The notes: a model not told the origin generated them from the letters alone. 64,000 bases of DNA from Apibacter muscae (GCF_007845635.1 NZ_SELG01000031.1:124001-188000), one strand, 5' to 3'; counted from the first letter of the stretch, positions 1 through 9,857 are shown. Translations and numbers: made by a program.

Positions 1-90
1 TGTTTATAATAAATTTGTTAACAATAAATAAAAATGAGATTACCTAATTCCAGCTGAAAAAAGATAAGATAAAAATATTGTGTGGATTTA

Positions 91-492
91 TTATATAATA
101 GGAGGCGCTCTTAATCTAAGATTTCTAGGATGACTTTGATGTGAAAATAATAGATTAAAATCTGGGAAAATTGTTGATCTTTTTAATTCTTTAAATTGAA
201 AACTTAAAAAATTTATTTCTGGAACCTCAAAGATTGAGATAGAATTTATTTGATATTTGTAATTAGAAATTTTAAAAATTTCTAAATGCTTTTCACCTAA
301 ATTTACATGCTTTATTAAATCAGCGATCGCACCAATAAAGGTACTATCATCCTTTTCCAATAAATCGTTATTATCAAATAAACATTCGTGAATAACTGTT
401 TGTAATTTGGCTTTGTGCTGATGAGGAATAACCATATGTGCTACAACTATTAGTGTAGCTAAATACATAGATATTTTCCCCATAATTTTCAT
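91..492 (-). CDS. Small membrane-anchored protein of unknown function with VIPHxH motif
   Basis: A 133-residue protein with one hydrophobic N-terminal segment (about residues 8-22) running straight into MVIPHQH. The C-terminus ends in LRAPPII. Small Bacteroidota proteins with a VIPHxH motif after an N-terminal helix and an RAPP-type tail are known, often near metal-efflux or outer-membrane receptor genes, so a metal-related envelope role is conceivable. No enzyme motif is visible and I do not assign a function. It follows the polysaccharide cluster on the same strand, after a 71-base gap that carries its own promoter-like box. The start could also be the second ATG (codon 4). Confidence 0.6.
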   Translation of the reverse strand: MKIMGKISMYLATLIVVAHMVIPHQHKAKLQTVIHECLFDNNDLLEKDDSTFIGAIADLIKHVNLGEKHLEIFKISNYKYQINSISIFEVPEINFLSFQFKELKRSTIFPDFNLLFSHQSHPRNLRLRAPPII

Positions 493-497
493 TCACG

Positions 498-505
498 CAA
501 AGTTA
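498..505 (-). promoter_or_regulatory. Bacteroidota-type -7 promoter box (TAACTTTG)
   Basis: On the minus strand the sequence reads TAACTTTG, an exact match to the Bacteroidota -7 consensus TAnnTTTG. It ends only five bases before the predicted ATG of the small VIPHxH protein, so the transcript would be almost leaderless. No clear -33 TTTG is seen. Confidence 0.5.
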
Positions 506-563
506 ATTTATTTCCTATAAACTTAAGAGCTATTATTTAATTTAGAATTAATTTACACAATAG

Positions 564-1979
564 TTAAAATGCTTTTTTATCTCCTGAAATTATATTAAAA
601 AATGTTCTTACAATAATTATTACATCAAGCAAAAACGACCAATTTTTTACGTAATATGCATCAGCAATTACTCTTTTATGAATGTCTTCCTTAGTGGCTA
701 TTTCTCCTCTAAAACCTTTGGACTGTGCTAAGCCTGTAATACCTGGTTTTACATAATGTCTTAAACTATACTTCAATATAATATCGTTATAATGCTCATC
801 CTGTATTATCATATGTGGTCTAGGACCTACCACAGACATATTTCCAATCAAAACATTTATAAATTGTGGAAATTCGTCTAGACTAGTCTTTCTTAATATT
901 TTACCAAAGCGTGTAATTCGTATATCTCCTTTAACTGTTGCTTTAATATTGTTATCTACACTTTTTTTCATGGTTCTGAACTTAAAGCAATTAAATACTT
1001 TCCCTCTTAACCCTACTCTTTTTTGAAGATAAAATACTGGACTCCCAGAATCTAGCAAAATTACCAATCCTATTAAAGGAAAAAGCCAACTTATGATAAA
1101 TATTATAACGACAAGTGAAAAAACAATATCAAACATTCTTTTTAAAAATTGATTCCAAAAATTATCCAAAGGGAATTTTTTAAATGTTAATATGGGATAT
1201 GTGTCATAATACTCTAAGTTCAAACTGCTATAGGAATCATAAATTTCACTAGGAATAAAACTTATTTCTATATGTAATTTCTGTACTAAATAAACAAGGT
1301 CATCATGTATTTGTTGTGAAAAATTACCATTTAAGGAATAAAAAATAATCTGTATTTTTTCCTCTAAAAGGAAAGATTTAAATTTATTAAGTTCAAAGTT
1401 ATATTTTTTTCTTTTTTCATTATCTTTTATACTGGATAGAAAAAAACCACAATTAACTAAACCATAATCTTTCCTTTTAGATAATAATTTAATAAATGAA
1501 TAGGTATTTATATTCTCATCAACAAAGACAACTCTCCGATAATTACCTCCATAACTCCTATATATTTTTATAGTAAAAAATAATATAATTTTAACAAAAG
1601 AAGTTACAATGAAAAGAGTAACTAAAAAATATATAGACAATCGATTGGAAAATAAATCACTTGTTTTAAATCCTGAAACAGCAAATACTATAATACTAAA
1701 TAAAAGTACTTGATAAAGGTTCTTTCGAAGAATAGCTATTATTCCACTAAATCTACCACCTACATATAATTTTACATTTACAGATATAAAATACCAGCTT
1801 ACTAAAAATAAAATTATTACTTTGTAGTGATAAATTATTAAATATTGAAGTGTATATTTATACCCTACACTCTCTACATATTGTATATTTAAAAAACATA
1901 AGGATAGAGATACTAAAATAGAAAAGTCTATTATATATTGTATAGATAATAAATTTCTAGAATATCTACTATACTTCAT
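564..1979 (-). CDS. Undecaprenyl-phosphate sugar-1-phosphate transferase (exopolysaccharide polyprenyl glycosylphosphotransferase)
   Basis: This enzyme starts repeat-unit synthesis by moving a sugar-1-phosphate from a UDP-sugar to undecaprenyl phosphate at the inner membrane. The 471 residues have the full layout of the WcaJ/WbaP-like family: four N-terminal membrane segments (about 15-135), a central soluble domain (about 145-265), one more hydrophobic helix (about 283-310), then the bacterial sugar transferase domain. Its signatures are KFRTM (333-337), the catalytic Asp-Glu pair in SLDEFPQ (368-369), GPRP (385-388) and KPGITGLAQ (411-419). Its start overlaps the end of the upstream polymerase-like gene by 11 bases. 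The donor sugar cannot be read from sequence. Confidence 0.93.
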   Translation of the reverse strand: MKYSRYSRNLLSIQYIIDFSILVSLSLCFLNIQYVESVGYKYTLQYLIIYHYKVIILFLVSWYFISVNVKLYVGGRFSGIIAILRKNLYQVLLFSIIVFAVSGFKTSDLFSNRLSIYFLVTLFIVTSFVKIILFFTIKIYRSYGGNYRRVVFVDENINTYSFIKLLSKRKDYGLVNCGFFLSSIKDNEKRKKYNFELNKFKSFLLEEKIQIIFYSLNGNFSQQIHDDLVYLVQKLHIEISFIPSEIYDSYSSLNLEYYDTYPILTFKKFPLDNFWNQFLKRMFDIVFSLVVIIFIISWLFPLIGLVILLDSGSPVFYLQKRVGLRGKVFNCFKFRTMKKSVDNNIKATVKGDIRITRFGKILRKTSLDEFPQFINVLIGNMSVVGPRPHMIIQDEHYNDIILKYSLRHYVKPGITGLAQSKGFRGEIATKEDIHKRVIADAYYVKNWSFLLDVIIIVRTFFNIISGDKKAF

Positions 1980-3213
1980 TTTTTATTTTTTTATCCACAT
2001 TTAAAATCCCTTTTTGAGACTTAAATAGTATAGAATATGCAAATGTAAAAAAAAGTATTCCTTTTTGCCTATTTAAAAATGATTCTGTAAAGAATAATAG
2101 TATCATTATTATAACAAATGAAAATAAAAATAAATTATGTCTTTTTATTGATTTTACTAGTGGATAAATCAACATAATAAATAATAATATACCACCTATA
2201 ATCCCCAATTCTATACATGTCTGCATATATTGATTATGAAAATTATATGTTTTATATCGAGGAACTTCATAATGATTATAATAATCATCTAACAGCTTTT
2301 GTGCAGAGGATAGACCTAAACCTTTAATACCAATATTTTCTTTTGAAAACATTTCAATACCAATTCTAAATTCTAATAACCTCAAAGTCGTTCCTCCAAA
2401 ATAGTAATCTTTAAATGAATTATCCTTAAATATCTGTTTATAATTAGATTTATTTTCCTCTAAATAACGATTCTTTAGAGGCGAGTCTAAGAATATAAGT
2501 GTTATAAAAAATATAGCTGTAACTAATAAACTAATTATTATGAATAATTTTTGTTTTCTAGTTTTATTAAAAAATATAATAATTAATAACTGAATTAAAA
2601 AAGTTGTAAAAATGATATTTTTTGAAGATAGTAAAATTAAATAAATCAATAAAAATAAAATTATTATATAGTCATATATATTTTTTTTAGCTAAATTAAT
2701 TGATCCTAATAGGGCAAAAGAAGTAAATACGGATATATAAATAGCATTATTTTCAAAGATTAAAGAAAGGTCATGATAAAAAAAATGATCTATATTATGA
2801 TCTAAAGAATATAATTTATACGCTTTTATAATTGATACTCCAAAATAAATTAATAAACATAAACTCAATGTTCTAAAAATTATAAAAATATTTTCTTTTT
2901 TGATTGTAGGATACTGAGATATAAATAGTGGAATTAAACAAAATCCTATCAGTTTACTTATTCCTTTTACTGTTTGATGTTCATCTATGGTCCAAAACAA
3001 TGAAAGAACAGCCCATAAAAAATATAATAAAAGTGGAATATAATTTTTATCATATTTTATTTTTTTATTTTTCACACAAAAATATATACTTCCTATCCCT
3101 AATAGAATTAGCATTACATTACTGAGAGCAAACCCAGGAATTAAAGAACCTAAGAATAGCCCATAAAATATTGCCAATAAAAAATTTATATTTGTACTTT
3201 CTCTTCTAAACAT
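1969..3213 (-). CDS. O-antigen ligase/polymerase family membrane protein (WaaL/Wzy-like)
   Basis: A 414-residue, very hydrophobic protein with about 10-12 predicted membrane segments. Near the C-terminus it has the motif HNQYMQTCIELGIIGG, typical of the large periplasmic loop and following helix of O-antigen ligase family proteins. Members either polymerise lipid-linked repeat units (Wzy) or ligate polymer to lipid A-core (WaaL). The cluster has a second such protein at 9857-11272, so one may be the polymerase and the other the ligase. The sequence alone does not say which. It overlaps both neighbours (28 and 11 bases), which indicates translation as part of one operon. Confidence 0.85.
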   Translation of the reverse strand: MFRRESTNINFLLAIFYGLFLGSLIPGFALSNVMLILLGIGSIYFCVKNKKIKYDKNYIPLLLYFLWAVLSLFWTIDEHQTVKGISKLIGFCLIPLFISQYPTIKKENIFIIFRTLSLCLLIYFGVSIIKAYKLYSLDHNIDHFFYHDLSLIFENNAIYISVFTSFALLGSINLAKKNIYDYIIILFLLIYLILLSSKNIIFTTFLIQLLIIIFFNKTRKQKLFIIISLLVTAIFFITLIFLDSPLKNRYLEENKSNYKQIFKDNSFKDYYFGGTTLRLLEFRIGIEMFSKENIGIKGLGLSSAQKLLDDYYNHYEVPRYKTYNFHNQYMQTCIELGIIGGILLFIMLIYPLVKSIKRHNLFLFSFVIIMILLFFTESFLNRQKGILFFTFAYSILFKSQKGILNVDKKIKNEV

Positions 3214-4292
3214 TGTATGATAAATTCTAAATATTTATTATTTATTATATCCCAAGTATAGTATTTTTGTATTTTTTTCGTATTATTTTCTATTTTTATA
3301 CGATTATCCTGTTTATTTAACTTTTTTACTGTTTGCGTTATTTCCTCTTCATTAGAAAAATAAAATGCATCTTCACCTAAAATAGATTTATTAAAAATAT
3401 TATTATGTGCTACAATTAAACAATTACTTGCCATAGCTTCTAAAAGAGAAGGATTAGTACCTCCTACTGAATGTCCATGAAAATATAGATTTGAATAGTA
3501 CCTAATATTATTTAACATTTCTAAATCATAAATAGCTCCTATAAATTTTATTTGAGTATTATCTTTATAGCTTGAATACAAATATTTGCCATACTCTGTA
3601 TTTTTATAATTCCCTATGATTATTAATGGCTTAAGATCATTTGAATTAATTATACCTTTAATAATTGTTTCTATATTATTTTCAGGTTCCATTCTAGCTA
3701 TTAATAAGTTATATTGATAGGGAGTAAGCTTATAATCTTTTAATTTATCTTCTTTTGGATTTAAAAATAATTCTGCACCATAAGCAATAAATTGGGATGA
3801 TTTATTGTATTTACTTTTTAAATATTCCTGAATCCCTTTAGAATCTGAAATGAGGAAATCACTATGATTGGCTCCTAATTTTTCTGCAAATTTTAAAAAT
3901 TTCTGAACTTTTTTAGAGTATTTACTTCGTTTCCACTCTAGCCCATCCATATTCGTTATTATTATGGGTTTCTTTGGTAATAAAAAATACCAAATACTAC
4001 TACTTGTATACCCTAATTGAAGTATTACATCAAAATTTTTTTTTCGACTATCTAAAATACAATTTAAATCATATATAAATTGCCCTGCTGTACCTATTTT
4101 GTTTTCAGGGTCTTTACAATGTATAAGATTAACTCCTTTAAATATATTATCTTTATAGGGATGTAGGGAAGAGTTATAAACATAAACCTCATGTTTCTTT
4201 TCTACCAAAAATATAGAAAAAAACTCAGCAAATTGTTCAAATCCACCATGATAATTAGGAACTCCTCTTGTACCTAATATAGCTATTTTCAT
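3186..4292 (-). CDS. DUF1972-type glycosyltransferase (GT4 fold; rhamnosyltransferase-like)
   Basis: A 368-residue GT-B glycosyltransferase. The N-terminus MKIAILGTRGVPNYHGGFEQ is the hallmark of the DUF1972 domain, found in beta-1,4-rhamnosyltransferases such as WchF/Cps2T of streptococcal capsules. The C-terminal half is a GT group 1 domain with GGTNPSLLEAMASN around residue 285, the nucleotide-sugar binding region with its conserved Glu. It probably adds a rhamnose or another residue to the growing lipid-linked unit at the cytoplasmic face. This fits the dTDP-rhamnose genes rfbC and rfbD in the same cluster. A TAACTTTG promoter box lies 18 bases upstream of the start. Confidence 0.88.
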   Translation of the reverse strand: MKIAILGTRGVPNYHGGFEQFAEFFSIFLVEKKHEVYVYNSSLHPYKDNIFKGVNLIHCKDPENKIGTAGQFIYDLNCILDSRKKNFDVILQLGYTSSSIWYFLLPKKPIIITNMDGLEWKRSKYSKKVQKFLKFAEKLGANHSDFLISDSKGIQEYLKSKYNKSSQFIAYGAELFLNPKEDKLKDYKLTPYQYNLLIARMEPENNIETIIKGIINSNDLKPLIIIGNYKNTEYGKYLYSSYKDNTQIKFIGAIYDLEMLNNIRYYSNLYFHGHSVGGTNPSLLEAMASNCLIVAHNNIFNKSILGEDAFYFSNEEEITQTVKKLNKQDNRIKIENNTKKIQKYYTWDIINNKYLEFIIQCLEEKVQI

Positions 4293-4310
4293 TTAAAGTT
4301 AAATATTTTG

Positions 4311-4318
4311 CAAAGTTA
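4311..4318 (-). promoter_or_regulatory. Bacteroidota-type -7 promoter box (TAACTTTG)
   Basis: The minus strand reads TAACTTTG 18 bases before the ATG of the DUF1972 glycosyltransferase, in the 65-base gap after the DUF6311 gene. This suggests an internal promoter for the last three or four genes of the cluster. No convincing -33 element is seen. Confidence 0.5.
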
Positions 4319-4357
4319 GCTATTTATATCAGCTTATGAATATAGCAATGCTGAAAA

Positions 4358-6016
4358 TTATTTTATTTTTTTATATATGAGATAATAATTATCAATTTCT
4401 TCACAGGATATATTCTCATCCTTAATTATATCTGAAAAAAAACTTAGATTTTCCTTTGTTGTAATATAAACATATTCATAATTAAGTGTTTTCTCTTCTA
4501 TATTTTTATTAAATTCCTCAATAACTTTTCTTTTATCTCTACCTCTTGCATCTCTTGCAACATAAAAAGAAGATATTTTCACATTATTCTTTAGTGCTAA
4601 ATATGATAATTCAGAGAAATCATTTTCTTTTAATAAACTTTGAGTAAAGATTGGGTAAGTTTGAATTACTTTAAAATTAAAAAGAATTTTATTCCATTTA
4701 TTTTCAGTTAAATATGTATGATAATCTCCCATTGGGATTTCTTTGATATTACTTTCAAATAAAAGAGGCTTAATATCATATAATTGAAGAATAACTAGGA
4801 AAGATAAAACTACCGCTTTACCTTTTTTTGTTATTTTTTCTATTTTATTAAAATAAATTAAAGAAAAAATAATAATTACATAATAAAAAATCCATCCCAA
4901 CCTACCACTAGCCCTAAAAGTTCCTAAAGAATCTAATATTTTCAATGGAAGATTAACTTGAAAAAATTTCTGATTAAAAACTATAATATTAGTGATAGCT
5001 AATAAAACATAAGCAAAACTAGCTATAAATAAAAGAATATATACATAATATTTACTAAATATTATTTTACTTTTACATAAATATGCAATTCCAATTCCTA
5101 TTGATATCAAAACTAATGAAATCATCCCTAGTCCTAAATAAAGATACCCCTCATACTGGCCTTCATTTATATTAATTCCTTTTAATATAGATGAATATTG
5201 AAGGGGATTGTATAAAGCATTGAGATTTAACGAGAAATGTCCATATCCCCAAGCTGAACTAGAAGTTTTGTGTTTTAAATCAATTATCCCAATTAAAAAA
5301 CAAGTTACACTAAGAGAAAAAATTGAAGCTATTGGTAATACAATTAACTGTTTTATTGTTAGTGTTTTATCAAAAAAATAGTTTTTAATTGGTAAAATTA
5401 AATTAAACAATAATACCATAAAGGTTAAGTAAGGATGTATCATAATGCTTAGATTAAGTATTATGATTTGATATATATTGATTCTAATTACATTATTTTT
5501 ATTTGTTTTAATCAGATAATAATAAATAGAAGCAACTAATAACCATTGAGCACATAGACTATCATGTCCGCCCCCTCTAAATAAAAATACAGGGTTAAAA
5601 GTTAATAAAATTGCACTTAAAAGCAAAAGTATTCCTGTAATTTTATATAATTTGAATATTCTTATTGAATAATATGATAATAAAAGATAGCTCAAAAACA
5701 TTGATAATCCTATATATTGGAAATTTTGAGGTAGAAAAAAATTAAACAGTTTAAAAAAAATAGCAAATAATGGAGTTGAATCTGTATTGGAAACAGTTGT
5801 ACCTAATGGATAATAAATACTTTCTATCCTTCCTAAAGGAAAATCCCAAGATTCTTTACTATAAAAAGCCCACCCCAAATAATGTTGGGCTAAATCTCCT
5901 CTTGAGGACATAATCCAATTTATGTTTGTTGGTATTATAGTTTCTAAACCAAATTTTATATGATAAAATAAACATATAATAATTAACATAAGTATATAAA
6001 TAAGCTTATTTTTCAT
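4358..6016 (-). CDS. DUF6311 family membrane protein (GT-C-like)
   Basis: A 552-residue protein with about 11 hydrophobic segments and a soluble C-terminal tail. After the first membrane helix there is a luminal-type loop with GDLAQHYLGW, WDFPLGRIESIYYPLGTT and NTDSTPLFAIFFKLF. These are the conserved features I associate with DUF6311, a family of predicted GT-C-type transferases in surface polysaccharide clusters. Acidic residues in the first loop (GDLAQH) are where GT-C enzymes place catalytic Asp. It probably modifies the polymer on the periplasmic side using a lipid-linked donor, but acceptor and donor are unknown. It has its own promoter-like box 44 bases upstream. Confidence 0.75.
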   Translation of the reverse strand: MKNKLIYILMLIIICLFYHIKFGLETIIPTNINWIMSSRGDLAQHYLGWAFYSKESWDFPLGRIESIYYPLGTTVSNTDSTPLFAIFFKLFNFFLPQNFQYIGLSMFLSYLLLSYYSIRIFKLYKITGILLLLSAILLTFNPVFLFRGGGHDSLCAQWLLVASIYYYLIKTNKNNVIRINIYQIIILNLSIMIHPYLTFMVLLFNLILPIKNYFFDKTLTIKQLIVLPIASIFSLSVTCFLIGIIDLKHKTSSSAWGYGHFSLNLNALYNPLQYSSILKGININEGQYEGYLYLGLGMISLVLISIGIGIAYLCKSKIIFSKYYVYILLFIASFAYVLLAITNIIVFNQKFFQVNLPLKILDSLGTFRASGRLGWIFYYVIIIFSLIYFNKIEKITKKGKAVVLSFLVILQLYDIKPLLFESNIKEIPMGDYHTYLTENKWNKILFNFKVIQTYPIFTQSLLKENDFSELSYLALKNNVKISSFYVARDARGRDKRKVIEEFNKNIEEKTLNYEYVYITTKENLSFFSDIIKDENISCEEIDNYYLIYKKIK

Positions 6017-6060
6017 AATAATTACTTAATTAACACAATATTAAAATTTGCTATTCTTAG

Positions 6061-6068
6061 CAAAGTTA
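6061..6068 (-). promoter_or_regulatory. Bacteroidota-type -7 promoter box (TAACTTTG)
   Basis: The minus strand reads TAACTTTG 44 bases upstream of the DUF6311 start, in the gap after the broken glucosyltransferase gene. With the box at 4311 it suggests that the distal part of the cluster has its own promoters and does not depend on read-through of the broken gene. Confidence 0.45.
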
Positions 6069-6080
6069 AATACATTGAGG

Positions 6081-7539
6081 TTAAGGGAACCAAATTATAT
6101 ATTCATCCCCATCCCTATATATCTTATATATTCCTTGGTTAATATTAGGTTCATCTTTTACTTTTATTTGCTTATAAGTATCTAATTCTTTTTCAAAATT
6201 AAACATTTCTATTTTTAAATTATGTAAAATAAAAAATTCATTTATAAAATATTTATTACTATTAAAATTATTAGCTAGAAAAAAATATCCTGTAAACTTA
6301 TGTTTACTTATAAAAAGAGAAACTGGAGGAGGATATTCTGGAGACCCTAAAATATATAGTTTATCTCCATTTTTAATGCCTAATTTATATAAATCATGAT
6401 TAATTTGAGAAATAAGATACTCTTTATGATTTTTATATATTGTTAGAGATGCTCCATAAGAATACATTAAAGAAAAGAAATATATATATGGCAAAATTAA
6501 TAAGTATTTCCAATTCTTCTTCATGACTTCATTAAAGGAATAAAGAATAAATATTATAAATATGGATGATCCTACTAATACCCTAGGAAGAATATTAAAA
6601 TTTTCTGTAAAGATTAAAGCCCCTGGTATACATATAAAAATTATAATTGGAGAAACCATATATATAAGTGTAGTAACTTTATCTATAATTTTTTTACCAA
6701 ATTTTATTGATCTTAGAGTTATAATACAAGATAATATAAAAGCTACTTCGAAAATTAAAATAATTTTCTTATTAAAACCAGCATTTATATAAACTAAGAA
6801 ATTAAAAAAAATATTCCATACTTTTTTCATTCCTTCCTTATCTAAAGACACTGTTTGACTCATTAATTTCATATAAGGACTGGGGGTTTCTATATATACT
6901 AAGTATATTTTAATAATTATAATATAATATAATATAGAATATACCCTAATATCATTATTAAGAATGATTGAAGTAATATTTTCAATGCTTGAATCCGATT
7001 ATTTTTATAATCATGTATAAAAAACAAAAATGAAAGAGAAATAAAAATATTTAAAGATGTTTGATAAATTCCAAGAGCTATAAAAAATAAAAATAACTTT
7101 ATAAGAAATAGGTGCTTCTTTTTACAAACTATTGTTGTAGATATAATTGTTAAACCTAATGCTAAAGACATAGTTGCGTTATCATTTCTAAATGATAAAT
7201 TCTCAAGAAATAATGGACTACATAAAATAGGTAGTACCACTAAATATGAAAACAAATTATAGTCAAGAGAAAGCCTTTTAATAAAGAACAAAGAAGAAAC
7301 AGATATCAATATACATGTCATTATAAGAGTTAGTGGAAATATATCAATAAAAGTACCTCCTGTTATAATATAGTAAAAAGCATCTGCAAATGGCCTCCCC
7401 TCCCATCTCCAGCCAAATGGATGATTAATTCTTGCTGCGTCATCTAGATAACTAAAATTAGCTAAAATTAAAGGTAACACATAAAAAAAGAAAGAAGAAA
7501 AAGAGAGAAGAAACTCTTTTTATATTTATTCAAATCCAT
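6081..7539 (-). pseudogene. Glucosyltransferase GtrII family protein, broken by two frameshifts
   Basis: Two open segments (start-proximal 6917-7480, distal 6081-6872) join into one multi-span protein of about 486 residues, the usual GtrII length. GtrII proteins are integral membrane glucosyltransferases that add glucose from a polyprenyl carrier to O-antigen. The first luminal loop has the family-like SYLDDAAR and WEGRP.ADAF. An ATG at 7537-7539 opens MDLNKYKKSFF and reads into the 7-base A/T run at 7483-7489. One more base there would restore SFFYVLPLILANFSYLDD. A second one-base loss lies in the AT repeat near 6915-6935, where frame-corrected reading continues IIKIYLVYIETPSPYM. The gene sits among intact glycan genes. 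It resembles the broken copy at 58885-60331. Confidence 0.82.
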
Positions 7540-7784
7540 GAATTAATTTTTCTTTAAATGTAATTAATATAATATAAAAAGAATATTGTTTTATGTTTTT
7601 TTATGCTAAATTTAATTACACCTAGTTTTTGTATAATTTTACCCTATATCAGTCTCAAAGATTAAAAATTACTTCTAAAATTTAAGATCCAAAAAAATAT
7701 ATTTCCCATAGTTTATGAATAGTATAAAATTCTACTAAGACACTTGATAATGTATTTTCTTTCTTATTTCTATTATATAGTAAA

Positions 7785-8867
7785 TTATAATATTAAACTT
7801 TTATTCAACTGATAAAAAAATTGATCTATCTCCTCTTTATTTAAATAATTATTATAATCCTCTTTATTTATATCTTCTTTCTTTTCAACACAAAGGTTTT
7901 GTATAGTATAAAGAAATTCTTCTGCTGAATTAAATAAGAATCCAAAACTTTTATATTTTTTTATTATTTCTCTAAAATAATTAATATTAGAACAAATACT
8001 TTTCTTTTTAAAATAAATAGCAGTCTCTAGTACACCACTTTGAGATATTTCTTTATAAGGAAGTAATATGTAGTCTGCATTTGAGTATAAATAATTTGCT
8101 TCTTCACCAGTAATATATCGAGTTATTTTTTTTATGTTTTTTATATCTGAATAGGATATTAATAAATTTTCCGGATCTTTGCCTGCTATTATAAAATTAG
8201 ATTTCAATAAATATTGATCTTCCAATTTATTAATAACTTCAAATAATAAATCAATTCCTTTTGATTCTCGAATATTTCCAAAAAATAAAAAATTAACCTT
8301 ATCCCTGTTTATTAATTCTTCTATTTCTTTTTTTATGTTTTTTAAATCATATTCCTTAGAATAGATATATTTTAAATGTGGACAATAGTATATTTCACCA
8401 CTATACTTAATATTTTCAATAATTTCCTCTGTTCTACTGGAGTGATAGATAATTTTACCTGAAATTAATTTAACAAAAAATATTATAGCCCTACTTTTAA
8501 TTTTATTTTTAATATCCAGCCCTACTAGTTCATGTACATCCAGAATAATTTTTTTTTTAGAAAAAAATAAAAATGGTATTAAAAAAATTACATCTTGTAC
8601 CTCTCCATAAAAGGATGTGATAAAATAATTATTTTTACGAAGTTTGATAATTTGAACAATATAAGCAATATAGCTTATTATAAATAAATATATTTTTTCT
8701 GAAATATTACCCCCTATATAATAGTTTTTAAGAATAGATTGTTTTCCTTGATAATTAGAGACTATTTTTGTTTCATATTTTCTTTTTCTCAATTCTGAAA
8801 CAAATGCATCTATATAATGATTCATTCCTGAATAAATTCCTATTCTATCTATTAATACCATTCTCAT
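7785..8867 (-). CDS. Glycosyltransferase family 4 protein
   Basis: A 360-residue GT-B fold protein. The C-terminal domain carries FLFFGNIRESKGIDLLFEV (about 195-213), FIIAGKDPEN and an E-x7-E-like region around QSGVLETAIYFKK. These features are typical of GT4 retaining transferases, and the first of them begins the nucleotide-sugar site. The N-terminal domain is more divergent and hydrophobic, with a patch near residues 75-110 that suggests membrane association. It ends six bases after the upstream GT2 gene and is probably cotranscribed. A 245-base AT-rich gap without a recognisable gene follows before the broken GtrII start. The linkage it makes is unknown. Confidence 0.82.
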   Translation of the reverse strand: MRMVLIDRIGIYSGMNHYIDAFVSELRKRKYETKIVSNYQGKQSILKNYYIGGNISEKIYLFIISYIAYIVQIIKLRKNNYFITSFYGEVQDVIFLIPFLFFSKKKIILDVHELVGLDIKNKIKSRAIIFFVKLISGKIIYHSSRTEEIIENIKYSGEIYYCPHLKYIYSKEYDLKNIKKEIEELINRDKVNFLFFGNIRESKGIDLLFEVINKLEDQYLLKSNFIIAGKDPENLLISYSDIKNIKKITRYITGEEANYLYSNADYILLPYKEISQSGVLETAIYFKKKSICSNINYFREIIKKYKSFGFLFNSAEEFLYTIQNLCVEKKEDINKEDYNNYLNKEEIDQFFYQLNKSLIL

Positions 8868-8873
8868 AATAAA

Positions 8874-9857
8874 TCATTTAATAAACATCGACTCTAAAAC
8901 AATTCTAGCTTCAGTAAAGTTAAACCTTCTAATCCTATTAAAAAACATTAAAAATGTTGATGTATAAAACTGAAAGGAAATTTTATAATATTTTTCACAA
9001 AATATTTTTCTACTTCTAAACATATGCTTCTGGGATAAAATACTTCTTTTTTTATGATTTGATGAAGTACCTATGCTTTTTCCTTCCTTATGGTATACTA
9101 TTGCTTCTGGACACCAATCTGTCTTTAACCCTTCTTGTTTTGCTCTGTATGACCAATCTAATTCTTCATAATATAGAAAATAATCTTCACACAAAACTCC
9201 AATTTTATTTAAATTTTCATATGATACAAATAAAGAAGCCCCTATTGCATAATCAATTTTTTCTTCTAATTTATTTATTGTTGCTTTTAATCCCTCTCCT
9301 ACAAGATATGGATAATAAAATTTTGGATGAAACTTACCACCAATTGCTTGAATTTTAGAAGGCTCATAATAATATAAAAGCTTAGCCCCCAATATTCCTA
9401 CTGATTTATCCTTCTCATAGCAAGCGATTAAACTTGATAAAGTATTATTTTCTACTATTGTATCATTATTTAATAGCCATATAAAAGAATCTTTATTTCC
9501 ATATTTTAAAATATAATGCAATGCTATATTATTTCCTGCAGCAAATCCTTTATTTTCTTTAGCTTTTGTGAAAATAATTTTATTTTTTTTGAAATTTATT
9601 AGCTCATTTTCCTCTATGAATATGCAATCAATTGGTTTCTCTTGTAGTGGATATATTATAGATGGAAAAGATGTTACTATACTCTCCCTCTCTCCTTTAG
9701 CCCACTTTTGAAAATAATTTATTGATGTATTAGTTTCACTATTATCTATTACTATAATTTGATAGTTGATTATTTTCAATTTTAACAGACTTTCTAAACA
9801 TTCTATAGTATCTTCATACCCATTATAATTTAATAGTATAATATAGGTCATACCCAT
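8874..9857 (-). CDS. Glycosyltransferase family 2 protein
   Basis: A 327-residue GT-A transferase of the rhamnosyl/WbbL-like type. It begins MTYIILLNYNGYEDTIECLESL, has ENKGFAAGNN, and carries the metal-binding acidic motif as LLNNDT. Downstream IGASLFVSYENL and EDYFLYYEELDWSYRAKQEG match the family's acceptor-binding and catalytic acidic region (D.FLYYEE.D). It probably adds one residue, possibly rhamnose, to the undecaprenyl-linked unit in the cytoplasm. Its start codon overlaps the stop codon of the upstream Wzy/WaaL-like gene by one base, which suggests translational coupling. Confidence 0.88.
   Translation of the reverse strand: MGMTYIILLNYNGYEDTIECLESLLKLKIINYQIIVIDNSETNTSINYFQKWAKGERESIVTSFPSIIYPLQEKPIDCIFIEENELINFKKNKIIFTKAKENKGFAAGNNIALHYILKYGNKDSFIWLLNNDTIVENNTLSSLIACYEKDKSVGILGAKLLYYYEPSKIQAIGGKFHPKFYYPYLVGEGLKATINKLEEKIDYAIGASLFVSYENLNKIGVLCEDYFLYYEELDWSYRAKQEGLKTDWCPEAIVYHKEGKSIGTSSNHKKRSILSQKHMFRSRKIFCEKYYKISFQFYTSTFLMFFNRIRRFNFTEARIVLESMFIK

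Noticed and set aside
2928-3125. Plus-strand open frame of 65 codons inside the polymerase-like gene
   Set aside because: It is fully antisense to a clear membrane protein gene, has no recognisable motif and reflects AT-rich composition.
6917-7480. Treating the two halves of the first GtrII gene as separate genes
   Set aside because: The halves are collinear with one family-length protein, the upstream half starts inside the first membrane helix, and simple one-base corrections join them.
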